From Chloranthus sessilifolius (taxonomy: Eukaryota; Streptophyta; Magnoliopsida; Chloranthales; Chloranthaceae): 64,000 nucleotides of DNA. Under the pieces are notes generated by a model. The model saw nothing but the letters and a program-made list of their open reading frames with translations, did no database searches and had not been told where the DNA came from. Positions 45,025 through 57,034 of the stretch are shown here, one piece after another. Within the stretch, counting starts at the first letter, position 1, and every line of letters starts with the position of its first letter. The translations under genes were made by a program, and so were the position numbers. The stretch lies in contig CM037588.1 in NCBI GenBank assembly GCA_021018995.1, positions 95,330,765-95,394,764 on the forward strand. Direction: 5' to 3'.

Positions 45025-45025
<1 letters not shown>

Positions 45026-45070
<45 letters not shown>
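45026..45070. repeat. (AT)n microsatellite in 5' LTR of E
   Basis: An uninterrupted AT run of about 45 bases; the partner LTR has a shorter, impure version near 34475-34540. Confidence 0.95.
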
Positions 45071-45074
<4 letters not shown>

Positions 45075-46095
45075 TTATAGGGATATTCAATTCGGTTTAG
45101 TTCAACGTGGAAATCTGAAATGCATGAGTGACTGATTTCAATATGATAATCCTACGTCTGTGCTGCTGATACCATCTTAAGTAAATCGACACCACAGATC
45201 ATAGTATCCACTAAAATTCAGATCTTACAGTATTAATCCGTGTACCTTTTTGTCAACTAGCGGATATAACAATGCCAAAGTATCGACAACTGAGAACTGA
45301 ACTCATGTGACCGTCCCGTCGGTTCAAGTCTAAGGTTCTAAGGTGATGTACAAGGTTCTATTAGAGGTGAGTTTTCATTGCACTCATTTCTTTTCTCTGT
45401 AATTTCCTAACTTCACTGGTATCTTCACTGGTATACTTATGCAGAGTTTTCTTTAGAAAAATAAGAGAAGCAGCAGGTTTTTATAATTGTTAAGTTGCAC
45501 ATTGCGTGCATGAAATCGCTCGATGACTCACAAGGTCGTGTACACAAGTGAAGATTCAAGCAACTTATAAGCAATTAATGTTGGGTTGTTATACAAAGCC
45601 TATATTTGCATTTTCTATGTATCCACCTAAATGACAAGGAAGGCAGAACTGTTGTATAAGCTTGCTACACCTTTTTACTGTATAGGATATATGCCAAAAA
45701 TAGGCTTACATAAAATATCAAGCTCATACAGGTTTTTACTTGTATAGGTAAATGAATCAAAATGGGTTTAATCTACCTACCAAGCATACACATGGTTGAG
45801 CTATATTCTATAGCGAGCTGAGGTAGTGAGTCTAGACCTGGTTATACTTACATAGATTGTCTGGGCTAGCTTAGTAGCCATATATTTCAGCTAGGTAGCT
45901 ATATATATTAGATGAGAATACAAAGTTATGTACAATGGTCTAATTGTGCTCAAAGTGACGGGGCTACCAAAACTCTCATATAATTTTATCAATTCCAGCC
46001 ACCCGACTACATTTTATGTCCCGTGGTAGGCACATGCCTATCCGGACCCGTGTCTCCATCAAGTAGTGTGGATACAAAATAGTACATTTGTTACA

Positions 46096-46382
46096 GCCCT
46101 CCACCTCCCAAGATACTCGTTAAAAGTCTAATTGGGTTTTTGTTTCAACCATGTCAGATCCGATTTGCATAGTTTGATGTCTATGTTATAGATATATTGT
46201 TCTTGGAAAAGGTGGGTGATGTCTTTCCACGTTCTTAACATAGATGGTTTGATAGATGTAAACCACCTCAATGATGGACCCGTGAGGCTCTTCTGAAATA
46301 CTTTTATGAGCAGGCGCTCATCCCCACCATACTGGCACATGTCCTCACAGTAGGACTTCAAATGGGTGATTGGGTTGCCCGT
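46096..46382 (-). pseudogene. Element C, piece 3: gag capsid
   Basis: Minus frame with MKSYCEDMCQYGGDERLLIK, FQKSLTGPSLRWFTSI, TWKDITHLFQEQYIYN and LKQKPN: the capsid core of Tat-type gag. After a stop it reads TFNEYL and passes into the next piece across element E (TSD GCCCT). On the other side it is cut by F (TSD CCCGT at 46378-46382) and continues at 58480. Confidence 0.9.
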
Positions 46383-47805
46383 TGGTCAGGCTTTTATTGT
46401 ACTAAGTCTTAACCTATTGCAAGCGCACAATGGAAATTGTAACACTAGTATACGATCGTTCCCATGAGGAAGGTGATTATTCTAATGAAATTTTGTTTAT
46501 TTGAAAACTTGTATTTATCTTTAAAGATCCTAAACTACTAGAGAAATATAATTAAAAGAATGGTTTGTTTAAACTAAATTGCAGAAAATAAATCTAAATC
46601 CTCCTCCTTCCAGATTATGGTGGTCAATCATAATCCTTCAGATCTCGGATATTTATGAAATAAAGTACTGTTACACCGTATCTCAGTCCTCTAGGATTTG
46701 GACATCAATCAAAAACTAGAATTCCTTAGCACAGATTTAAACTAATCAACAATCTTCCTAAAATTTGGGCATCAATCAAACTCAAGAAAATTGAAGATGG
46801 AATAGTAAAACCATTACACTAATCTAAAAATTCTCAATCTAAGTCATCAATTCAAATAAAAAACTTTTAAATGTTTACAAAGCATTAAAAGTGCATGAAA
46901 ATAAATCTAAACTAGAGAGCAATAAGAAGATCTTTCATCCCTCAGTTGCAAGCATCAATTGCTTCTGAGAAACTACAGATACTCTACTCTAATCTTTCAG
47001 CTCCTGATTACAGACGTCAATTGCTCTCGAGAAACCTTGGATATCTAAACTACTCTACTCTATTTTTTATCAGAAAAAAACTAAATCTCAGTCGTCAATT
47101 CATGCTGAGAGTTCCTTCAATAACTCTACTCCTATGCCGAGTCCTCTTATTTATAGATCATAAGGGGCCGGTTTACATTATGCTAATTCTAATAAAAGAA
47201 AAATTCTAAATAAAAGATTCTTAATATAACTCTACTTCTAATTCTAGTTCTTCTTTGCTCTAGATGATAGATGCGTGCAAGACTTTTCTCCTTTCTTTTT
47301 AGCAGCAGAGATCTTCTGAGTTTTTTTGCCAATCTTCTCTAATCTGTAAGTTGTTAGACTTCTAATCCAAGAGATATTCTAGTTCTGTCCATGGTGGTGT
47401 AGACTTCACGTGATCAGCAGCATGAGCTTTATTTCATACAATTATATGTATGATTGTTCTTCTTTCTATACGATTTCTGCTCTATCTAACGTTCAAGATT
47501 TTACTTTCGTTCACGTTCGTGGATTACGATTTCTCTATCTTCTTTCTTTTTCTCTCGTTCGAGATTTACATTCGTTCTACATTCATTTTTCTTGGCACAT
47601 TGACTGGTCTTTCGTTCAAGTGGATCGCTTCTTCGCTCGATCATAATTCTTGCTGCTTTTTGAGTTCATTTCGGCAAAGATTAACACTTCAGCTCTAATC
47701 TGCTCATTAATCTAAATATCTGCACATAGCATCTCATTTGTAACAAACTAAGGTCTAGCATCACTAAGTTTAGGGTGGTAAAATGGTATATTCTATAACT
47801 TATCA
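46383..47805 (-). repeat. 3' LTR of element F (1,423 bp)
   Basis: TGGTCAGGCTTT to AACTTATCA on the plus strand. It has a TATA box on the minus strand (CTATAAATAAGAG, 47144-47156), CACGTG near 47408 and several CGTTCG motifs (47480-47640). Confidence 0.92.
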
Positions 47806-47816
47806 CACCCCCAAAC
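47806..47816 (-). other. Polypurine tract of element F
   Basis: GTTTGGGGGTG on the minus strand before the LTR start TGATAAGTT. Confidence 0.85.
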
Positions 47817-47867
47817 TTATGCTTTGCTAGTCCCTAGCAAGCAAGGAAAGAAAAACTAATCTAAAAT

Positions 47868-47993
47868 TAAATGTCACTTTCATAGGGAGCACTATTGCAT
47901 TTAGCAGATGCAACAAACCTTTAAACCCCTAGGTGATCCCTAGTGGAGGAGTTGTAGTCTCCTGAAGGTTTTCAGTGAAGGTACCTGCAAACT
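47868..47993 (-). other. Conserved block near the polypurine tract (F copy)
   Basis: Matches 20460-20582 in D and 63302-63425 in G. Contains CCCCTAGGTGATCCCTAGTG as in D, word for word. Confidence 0.8.
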
Positions 47994-49690
47994 TCAAATA
48001 TTTTTGGATTTTTCAAATTTTTCTTAAAAGAATGGTAAAATTTTTTAAAATTTCAAAATTTTATTCACTAAACTGTAATAGTTGAGCATTATATGGTTGT
48101 CACATTTTCAAAGTAAGATCCCAACATCCTTCGCTTTACATCCTAGCAGTTAAGTGTGGAGTGTGTGCGTATTAGTAAAAAGTGTGATTAGAACTCAACA
48201 ATTCCAATTCATATTAAGTGTGGAGTGTGTGCGTATTAGTAAAAAGTTTCTTCATCATAGATTTTTCTAAACTATAGATTTAGAAAATATTTTCATACAA
48301 ACTCTCACATTGGCATACTCTCAAAAAGAATATTGAAATTTATGGGTTCTCTATATATAATATATATAATAAATGCTCAAAGGATAATTGACATAGAAGA
48401 AAATCTCATAGAATGGATAATCAATTATATTCATATGCTTTTCCTGTTTCTCCATAGTATTTATTATATACATTAAATCATAAATCAAGAAGGAATTTTT
48501 TCGGCTTGTAATGAGGCTTTGGGTTAAGAGGTTTTTTAAAGAATTCAGATCATCTTTCTTCTATCTTCTTTTCTTCTTTTTTTCTTTTTGCTTCAGTAAG
48601 TATCCAAAAAGTTGGATAACTTCTTGCCATTTTCTTGTATTTCTTTTCTGTAAATCCCATTTTGTTGTATTTGGAAGCTTCTTGCTTCTCTTTTTGTAGA
48701 ATCATATTTTACGAATTCTCTTAATTTTTCATATTTTTCTTCATTTTACTTCTTCCTCAGTTGTACCCTTTGTGTTTCATATCCCTTATCTGTTATTCTT
48801 TTACTCCTTTTACTCCCTCTTCTTCCCTTCTGCATTCTAAATTCTCTGAAAATAATAAGTGTAAAATGGTTGAAAGCTTCAGGGAGTACATATAGTTAAG
48901 GGTTTATAAGAATTTGGTACAAAGATATTTGGTTTAGGCTTCTAATATGGGATCAAGGGGTTGATAAATTTATGGGATTTCAGTATTTTTAGCTCTATCG
49001 ACTGAAAAGAATGGCCTTTTATTATTTTCACTATTCCCTAGCATGACTGCCATATTATTTTGATGTATTTAATAAACAGTTCTAGAAAGACAAGTTATCA
49101 TAATTATAGAGTATTTGATTCGAATTTTCAGCAATATGAGATTTCATTATAATCAGTCAAGAACTTCAAAAAAAATTTAAGTTCGAATAGAAAGCATTCT
49201 CTCTCAGAATAAAAGAGGAAATATGGTTCAAAAGCTCACTGGTTAAATAATTTTAAAACTATAGTCTAAATATTGCAATTTAAATCAAAGTATAGTTTCA
49301 AACATTCAATCTGATACAATGTTCAAGAGAGCTAGACATGAATCATGACTGCTCTATTGTGATTGTTGAACTTTTACTATGATAGATTGTAGATTTTGTG
49401 GAATCATAGTTTTTTCTATCGTAACTCACATATAATGATTAGTTATTCAAATTAGCTATTCAGAAAAGAAAGTCTAAAAGGTCTACATTTAAGAACTAAA
49501 AAGATATTTTATATATTAGTATTTCTTTTATTTATTGCAAAAAGCAAAACTACAGGAAAATAAAGCAACTAAATACTAATAAACTAAGCAAAACTAATAT
49601 ACACAGAAAGTTGTATCCCCCCTCCAAACTAAAATAAGACAATGTCTTCATTGTTTCCTAAGAACAAGGGATACTCAAAAGTTTGGATCA
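47994..49690 (-). other. Noncoding 3' region of element F
   Basis: About 1.7 kb, AT-rich, no ORF. It holds two copies of TTAAGTGTGGAGTGTGTGCG (then TATTAGTAAAAAGT) at 48150 and 48214, and a polypurine-like tract on the minus strand near 49617-49631 (AGTTTGGAGGGGGG) preceded by GAAGACATTGTC. Much of it aligns in reverse with 61850-63300 of G. Confidence 0.65.
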
Positions 49691-52218
49691 TACCTGTGAG
49701 GATCCAAAATAGTGAGAGTAGCCTTTACTCACTAGGTGATGATAGATATGGCACAAGTGATGCAGATGGAGCTGGTTCTGGTGCTGACAAGGCTAGTAGT
49801 GGAGAATGACTACTTGACAGTTCCTTCTCAGAGTCGGACATAACATCAATAGAGCTTGTTTCCATTCTTCTTCCTTCGGGGCAGGTTATGCATGCAGCTT
49901 AGGTCTAACTTCTTTCGTGTGAAGCATATCAGCACTTTCTTTCTCAGCTATTAACTTGTCATACTTTTCTTTTAAAGCTTTTAGCTCCTCTTCAACTTTT
50001 TCTTTCTTTTTCAAATCCTCTTGCAATTTGCAAATTATGGTAAATTTTTCCTTAATCTCGTCCCTTAGATTCTCATACTCAGATCGTGACCTTGCTATTG
50101 TGACTCCGCTTTTGTTTGTGAGGGACTCAATGGTTTTTTTATGCTCCTCACAGATCTAAACTAGTGAATTTTTGTCCTCTTTCAGCTTACGTATCTCTCC
50201 TTCAGCAACTACAAGTTCGTGGTTTTTCTCATCTAGCTGACTGTTGAGTGCTTGCTGGTACTCCTTGTGTTCATTTTCCCTTTCATCAGGATCTGCCATT
50301 AGTTCTCCAAATTGATCAAGCAAATTAGCGATTCTGTCTTCATAATCCTTTTTCCGACCCTCCCATTTTGCTAGTTATTTCTCAACATATTATTCTGTTG
50401 TTGCAACTGTTCAATTTGATCTTAGAAGGTAGCAGCAGCTTCTTGTACTTTCTTTGCTATTTCAGCCCTCCAATGCACTTGATGATCCTTCACTACCCTT
50501 TACTTCAAGTTTTCTATAATATCTGCCCTTTCCCTTACAATAGGTAGGACTTCAAAAACTTTATTTTTTACCCTATTCATTTCTTTAATCATTTTTCTTA
50601 GCATCTCTAGTACTGGCAGCAGCTGTGGTGCATTTGTTAATAAGGGGAGGAGATGCTTCTTCATTTAGCATTTCAGTGAAACCCACTCATGGAGTTTCAA
50701 AACTTGGTCCTGGTTCTGTGACTTGATTAATGGGAGTCTTCTTTGTAGTTGGTGGAATCTCAGGCATAGGTACAGACTCATTTAGTGTGGGAGTATGGTT
50801 AAAAGTAGCCATCTCAGGGACTCATTGTTCAACCAGAGGTATAGGGACTTCCTCTGTTGGGGATATTATTTGGCTCTCAGGCTCTGTTTCAGCAATAGTT
50901 GGCATTGTTTCTTCCTCATGTACAGGAGGCAAGGCAAGTCCTATTGGGGAGTCTAATGCTGAATCATACAGAATGACCTGTTCTTGTTTAGGTAGCCTCT
51001 CCTCTATTGTTTCTGGTTTAACAGTTGTTGTGCACGTAGGAGTGGTTTCCCCTTCAACTATCTCTAGTTCAACAGGATTCATAGCATCATTCTCTTTTTC
51101 TATTGTATCCTTTTCTTCAGGCTCTGCCTCCTCAATTGGAGGCATGGACGGTAATTTTTTTGTGGAAAGTACCGGGGCCATCTTCTTCCTATTCTCTGGA
51201 TTTAAAGTCCTTTTATAGGCTACAGCAGTAGGATTTTTTTCGTGATCTGCAAGGACTTTCTCATTGGGTACCCAATGTTATCCCATGTTCTTTAAAATAT
51301 TGATAATTAGGCCCCCGAAAGGAAGCTCCAGCTTATTTTTTTCGTACCTAAACTGATTCAATTTTGAACTTACCGTGTCCATTACTTCTAAGAGGTAAGA
51401 GGGTACATTAAACCACACTCGATTTTCTATCATATATAGGGCTTTGACAAAGAGAAACCTCCTCTCTGTTGTATGACAGGTAGGGTGGATGGTCTTATAG
51501 ATAAGCACATCCAGAGAATGAAGTAGGAGGTTGTTATTTTCCAGGTCTTTTCTCAAGAAGTATGGCTTATCCTTGGGTGGTTTGCCCAACAGTACTGTTG
51601 CCATAACTTCAAAATTTGGGAAATCGGAGGGTGGTAGTCTTAGCAATTTGGCCACATGCTGATCAGCAGAAAACTCTGGTCTTTCCAAGGGTGCATGCAC
51701 AACTCCAACAAGTAATTCTTTAGACAAGTGAATGGTCACCCCATCTACAGTTGTAGAGAGCCTTGGGGTTTGACCTTTGCTATTGTTGGTCATATTTCTG
51801 TAAAATAGCTTTACCAATCTAGGGTAGACTAGTGTTACTCCAGGAAGTAGTTAAGTCCAGCATCGTTAAAGTATTTGATGGAAGCCTTGTTGACATCGAC
51901 GCTTTCCCAAAAACTGACATCCACTGCAACCTCAACCCTCACAATATGATGTTTCATTGATGGAGGGGCGCTGATCCAATATTCTTTTGTTGGATGCCAG
52001 CTTTTTGCCTTTATTTGATTGTGCGCCTTGTTCAACGGCCATCCTAGTCTCTATCTCATTCACCACTCTATCTTTAGGTAGTTCTCCAAAAGATTTGATT
52101 TCTTTTTAGACGGAGATTTTGCAGTAGCCCGTTTAATATATTTTTAGATTGGGGAATGATCAGAGTTGTTACCTTCATCTTCTTTTTCTCTCAAACTTTT
52201 ATCCTTTCCTATTGACAT
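49691..52218 (-). pseudogene. ORFX of element F
   Basis: The ATG at 52218 (MSIGKDKSLREKEDEGNNSD) passes a stop and runs to PTKEYWISAPPSMKHHIVRV and YPRLVKLFYRNMTNN. The best-preserved block is 51278-51817, with LPPSDFPNFEVMATVLLG, TERRFLFVKALYMIENR and LPFGGLIINILKNMG. An acidic Pro/Glu-rich stretch follows (50822-51181), then a coiled coil in broken frames (LKKKEKVEEELKALKEKYDK near 49950-50030). Stops lie near 52130, 52060 and 51835. Same layout as ORFX of D. The exact stop is not determined; no membrane segment. Confidence 0.75.
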
Positions 52219-52889
52219 GATTTGTTATTCTGCAAGAGTAAACAAACCCTAGTCAATGATCATCAGCTTTCTTATGCCAAATCAAAGAGATTTTTAGAAA
52301 GGAGAAAAAAAATTGATAAAGGATCAAAATTATTTACCTATTGAAACCCTAATTTTAAAAATCAGATCGTTACTTATGGGAAGGGTTTTGAATGGAGGAA
52401 AGAAAAGAAAAGTAGAAAAGGCAAAATCAAGGTAAGTTAGAGAAACGGTTGGGTTAGCGTTCTGAAAATTTTAAAAATGGAGGGAGAGAAGAAAGGTTAG
52501 CTTGAGAGTTCGAAAATGGGGCTGGCGTCTCCTCCCACAAATATGTAGGCCCTAATTTCATTGATGACCCGCAGAATCAGTCATCACGCACTTTAGTAAG
52601 CTAGAGTTGTCGGTCAACTCTAGCTTATATCTTCCAAAAGCTCGAACTCGCGTATGAATCCGATAGTAGTCACTACTATTGGGTTACATGACTTAGGGTT
52701 ATGTACATACGTAACTCCATACATTCATTCATAAGACTCTAATATACAAGAGAGGGAGCATTATGATTGGTCGTGTTTTCGACAATCGTAAGGTCTTTCC
52801 AAAAATTTTCAAAACCTTAAAATAATGATTTACATATTTTACAAAGGGTCCAATGGATGAGTCGGTAGCTCAACAGATCCTTGAGGAAA
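52219..52889. other. Spacer between gag and ORFX of F with hairpin
   Basis: About 670 bases. A perfect 13-bp hairpin lies at 52597-52627 (TAAGCTAGAGTTG, loop TCGGT, CAACTCTAGCTTA), and a smaller ATAGTAGTCACTACTAT is near 52663. Telo-box-like AAACCCTAA (plus strand) is at 52344 and CAAACCCTAG near 52244. No ORF. Confidence 0.7.
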
Positions 52890-53507
52890 TCAATTTTGAT
52901 TAGTGGGGGTAACAGTTTCCCCCAAAAATACTTGTCCCCTTGGATTGCTAACTAGCTGTGCCGGTAGCTGACCACTTTCTATCTTGGTTAATTGCCAAGC
53001 TAGTTTGCCAATTTGGCCCTCTAGCTTTTAAATAGATTGAGTATGTGAGTGTAGTACTTGAGAGAATTGAGCTAATTGGGATATATCTTTTGAATGCTGA
53101 TGTGATTGTTGCTACAACTCTCGAAGGATTTGAACAACCATAGCATCAGGCCCATTGCTCTGTGGTACAAACTATGGCTGCACAGTCGGCATTGGTGGTC
53201 ACTGGTGGAAAACTTAGGCAGGGGGGATTTGGGTTGTGCAACTGATGGTTCTAGTTGTACCCCACTCGTGGATCCATAATTGAATCCTGGGTGGTTTCAC
53301 CATGATGGGTTATATGTGTTCCAATAATATCCCCTTTGAAAGGTCATTACTTGTTCATTCTCCTCCACCTCTTGATATGATGGCACAGTAGGATTCTCAG
53401 CATAAGCTGAAATTTGGCAATTCGAACAAGCTGCTAAAGATTTTTATGGAGTGCTTGGTTTGGTACTCATTAATGTTGCAATTTGCTGCTCAAGAGCCGC
53501 AACCTTT
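52890..53507 (-). pseudogene. Gag of element F, C-terminal part
   Basis: Continues the gag across solo LTR H: EQQIATLMSTKPSTP, the degraded zinc region ACSNCQISAYAENP (the His is not recognisable), NTYNPSWWNHPGFNY, then AKLANLAWQLTKIESGQLPA and NPRGQV, ending at a stop at 52890-52892. This is the usual end of Athila-type gag; no pol follows. Confidence 0.82.
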
Positions 53508-55927
53508 TGTTGATGTATTTTAAGTGCTTGCTACTGAGTTTATTAAAGATAGTGATAAGAATGGGATGAATAAAAAATGAATAAAAGATAGAGTGAGAAT
53601 TATGGAGCAGCAAGCCTAAAATATACACAGTCCTGCAAGATACAGGGCCTGTTGTAGCAAGTTTTGATAAGTAAGAGTTTGTCCCATAGGGAAAATTGAT
53701 CAAAAGCTCCAAGGGAGCCATCTCTAGTAGGCCCTCCAGATCTGACTACATATTTGGCAGTCCTAAATGGAAGGTGATTTAAGGTCACTTATTTCTACAT
53801 TCTCTGATAATTTAATGATTTAACTACAGAAAGGGTTGAGAAGAAGGATGGAGTGTGAGAAAATAAATATAAAAGGGTGAGAAGTATGCTATTAGATCTA
53901 GATCTGAGGAGTTTTATAACTCAGATTCAGATCTGCTGCCATAGAAATCCTGTCCAATGGCTGCATTATCACCACTGAGGAGAAAAGATCCAACTCATCT
54001 CTGTGCCAAGATCCAATCCCTTAAGGCTATAACCTGTCCACTTAAATGGTCACAGACTATCCCATAGGGGAACCACAATCCAGAGATGGGTCAAAACATG
54101 TTTATCATTGTAGGCACTACTTCATTCCAGGCTAATACAAGCTTAGGAATCCATAGGGACCCTCATCCTCTAAAGCTCTATGTGTGGGGCTAGGCCTGTA
54201 TGGGAGCATGTTAGCCCAGACACATAGAACCAGCAAGAGTTTGAGTACAAGCATTTGAGTTAGCTGTCCACTGCTTTAGAGGCTGTGATCCATCCTGAAG
54301 CCTACAATCTCTATAGCGGATCGGATCTACCATCGATGGCGTGTCTATCTGAGCTGGGAGTCTGTCTCTGCACAATCTCTCACAGGGCTACAAGCACAAG
54401 TGTAGAGAAGAACAATCCGTCTTGAGTCTATGGATTGGTTTCACCCTAAGGCTATAACCTATCCACTTGAATGGTCACAGACTATCCCAGAGGCTGTCCT
54501 CCTCACAAAGCTCAAGATAGAACAAGAAACATTGCTGCCACCACCATGTTCACAAGGCTACAAAAGCTCATTGCTCCCATGGGGATTTCAGATCTAGTGG
54601 GTCCTGTGGTGGGGCTAGGCCTGTATGGGAGCATGTTAGCCCAGACACACAGGTCACTTGGATCTGAGTAAACCATAAAATCAGTCCTCCATTGCTTGCA
54701 ATACATCCTAGCAATGGAGGATCTCAAGGTAGCAGCCTTGTACAGAACAACTCACAAACAGAAATCTCATAAATGTAAAACACCCTATTATAAAACTCCA
54801 TTAATCTATTCCAAATAATCATACAAAGGCATAGCCAGCAAATGCTGGACTATGGAGAGAAGAAAAAGAAAAACTAAACCCTAAACCAGAAGAAGAAAAA
54901 CTAAGTTCTATTCGAAGAAGAATTAAAGGCCCCCTAAACCTAAGCAGGTTTACGTTTATATAGCAGTCAGATTGGCGGCGCATTAGGGTTAGGAAACCCT
55001 AATTTTAACGATGCAAACATGGCCTCTTAATATCCCTTGGATGCCTTGGGTCGCATGCATGCAGATTTGAGCATTGGAGTGCGTTCCCTAATCGCTGAAA
55101 GTTCCCAGAATGTCCTCTGCAGAAGTGAGGAAGAGTTGAAGTTCAGAGCTTTGCCAGGTAGCACTAGATTCTAAGACTTGTCGCATGGTAGCACTATCTT
55201 CGCGAGGTTGAATTAACTTTGAGGCTCCAAACATCGCGGGGTTGCAGCTTAAGCAGTCGCGAGATAGAGCATTGAATCTTCGCTGGATGGCTCTGGGCTT
55301 CGCGAGGTTGAAGTTTCATTCTAAATGGCGTGGGAACTGCGCGAGCATTTCATTTCTCAGTGGATCTTCGCGAGGATCCTCCTAAGGGCATTGGTCTCTG
55401 AACTGCGCTAGGAGTTCTTCTGAAGTGTTGCATCCCTCGGCTACTGCGCGATAGCTGCACGAAGAAACACCTGAAGCTCTCTCTCCTCAGCTGATCTGAG
55501 TGAATTGCGCGAGGTTCTGAGAGAAGCTTTCTTGAGCTGCATGAGACTGCGCGAACATTTGCATTTGAGCTTCGTGAGAGCTGCGCGAGGCATAATTCTG
55601 AAGCTCTTCGGTCACTCAACTGTGCGAGAACAGCGCGGACAATTGGAAATGAAGTCTTGGGAAAACTCACGAGGACTGCGCTAGGCTTAATTTATGAATC
55701 CTTTGAAGCTTGTGAAAGCTACGTGAGGTTCAATTCTTGTCTGGATTCAGCTTTCATCCTTCTGAGGGATTTCTGGGGTAAAAGTGGGCTCCTTAACAGG
55801 ATTCAGGCTTTATTGTAGCTGCTGCTTATTACCTACAGAAATGACTTAACACATATTTATTAGATGGCTAAGGGTCTAACAGAGGCTAAGTTAAGGGGTA
55901 AAAAGTGATACTTTTCATGTCTTAACA
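53508..55927 (-). mobile_element. H: solo LTR of the D family (2,420 bp) inside gag of F
   Basis: Aligns throughout with the LTRs of D, including the 430-bp duplication, TATA box, inverted telo-box (54983-55002) and CGCGAG array (55195-55720). It runs TGTTGATG to CTTAACA and is flanked by a perfect 5-bp duplication CCTTT (53503-53507 and 55928-55932). No internal region remains, so an element inserted here and then lost its inside by LTR-LTR recombination. It keeps the first 30 bases that the 3' LTR of D lacks. Confidence 0.93.
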
Positions 55928-56747
55928 CCTTTGCACTCATGTCATCCTCCTTCTTTACTTTGTCTTTGCTGACATCGTAAAGACCACCCCTCACAAGCGA
56001 GGTGTGGCGAATCACTTCTAGATCAGATCGTAACAAAGCTTATTTCTACTTTGAATTATCAGTCAGTTTCTCAAATAAGTTCTAAGATTACTGGCCATTT
56101 GGAGCCATAAAGGCTCCCCTGCTTACGACATCAACTATAGACTAGTTGGTGTCAGTTAGCCCTTGATAGAAACTTTGCGCAATGGACCAATTGGGTTCAT
56201 CATGATGATGACACTTTCTCAGTAGATTCTTCATCCGTTCCCAACTCTCGTGGAATAATTCTCTAGGTAATTGCCGGAAGTCTTGAATTGTCAGGCAAAT
56301 TTGATTAGTTTTACCAATCAAGAGGTACTGGTTCAAAAACTTTGACTGTAATCCTTCCCAAGAGGTAATACTTCTCGTGGGAAATGAAATTAGTCACGCT
56401 TTCGCATAGTCTTTAAGAGAGTAGGGGAACAATCGTAATTTAATGGCCTCATCATTAGCTACCGACAATTGTAACATCGAGCAAAGCTCTATAAAGTCCC
56501 GTAGATGTTGATATGGATCCTCTCGATCAAGCCCATAAAAGATGGGTACAACTTGTAATGTATTGAGCTTGATTTTATAATTTTGCCTGCTTGAGACCTC
56601 TGGTATAACTATACAAGAGGGCTCAGTCAGAGTAACTGGGCTGAAGTGTGCTTGAATGGAACGGTCGTCAGTCATGGCTTGGGATTCTCTTGTAAAAGAT
56701 CGGTTTGAGCTAGTTATGCAAGAGAGTCCTTTCAATTTCTGGGTCAC
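55928..56747 (-). pseudogene. Gag of element F, N-terminal part
   Basis: An open start at 56747 (MTQKLKGLSCITSSNRSF) leads to NTLQVVPIFYGLDREDPYQH, LRLFPYSLKDYAKA, FRQLPRELFHESWERMKNLL and FYQGLTDTN, matching the capsid order of Athila-type gag. Shorter alternative start: MTDDRS near 56676. Frame breaks at 56394 and 56142. It continues after solo LTR H at 53507. Confidence 0.85.
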
Positions 56748-57011
56748 ACTCGAAGAAAGCTAAACTTCGAGATCGAGTGTAATGCATACACGAGAAACAT
56801 AAATAGTTTTATATTTTTAGTTTTGTCTTATTTTTATATTAGAAAGCAGGGAGAGAAAACAAATCTGAGCCTCTAACTTCTCTTGTCAGAATAAGTGTTG
56901 AAAATTTTGATTCACTACTCTGAATAACCATGTGAAAGATAAAGAAGTGATTAAAGAAAAATAAAAAGAGAAAGACAAATATTGGTTTTCAAAACTAAAA
57001 TAAAATCTGCT
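56748..57011 (-). other. Untranslated leader of element F
   Basis: About 260 bases between primer site and gag; nothing recognised. Confidence 0.5.
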
Positions 57012-57029
57012 TCCCCGACAACGGCGCCA
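57012..57029 (-). other. Primer-binding site of element F (Asp type)
   Basis: The minus strand reads TGGCGCCGTTGTCGGGGA, 5 nt inside the LTR, the primer site usual in Athila-type elements. Confidence 0.92.
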
Positions 57030-57034
57030 AAACC

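Larger units (their letters stand above)
32679..46095 (-). mobile_element. Element E: chromodomain Ty3/gypsy retrotransposon (Tekay/Del-like)
   Basis: Two LTRs of 2.9 kb with a perfect target duplication GCCCT (32674-32678 and 46096-46100), tRNA-Met-type primer site, gag, intron, protease, RT, RNase H, integrase with a second intron, chromodomain, ORFX and polypurine tract. The LTRs differ at roughly 13 of the first 152 bases by eye. It is inserted in the gag of C and related to A at coding level but with a different LTR. Confidence 0.94.
43169..46095 (-). repeat. 5' LTR of element E (2,927 bp)
   Basis: TGTGATAACCCG to TTTGTTACA, followed by the target duplication GCCCT. Longer than its partner through an extra minisatellite copy and an (AT)n expansion. 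Confidence 0.94.

Noticed and set aside
44887-45090. ORF made mostly of Tyr-Ile repeats
   Set aside because: Translation of the (AT)n microsatellite; no support as a gene.
47410-47698. Hydrophobic plus-strand ORFs in the F LTR
   Set aside because: Phe/Leu-rich frames from a T-rich LTR stretch, on the strand opposite to the element and not kept in the partner LTR.
57012-57029. tRNA gene matches
   Set aside because: The tRNA-like bases are 12-18-nt primer-binding sites only; no cloverleaf or box A/B around them. The same holds for 8304, 12180, 28722, 43154 and 60142.
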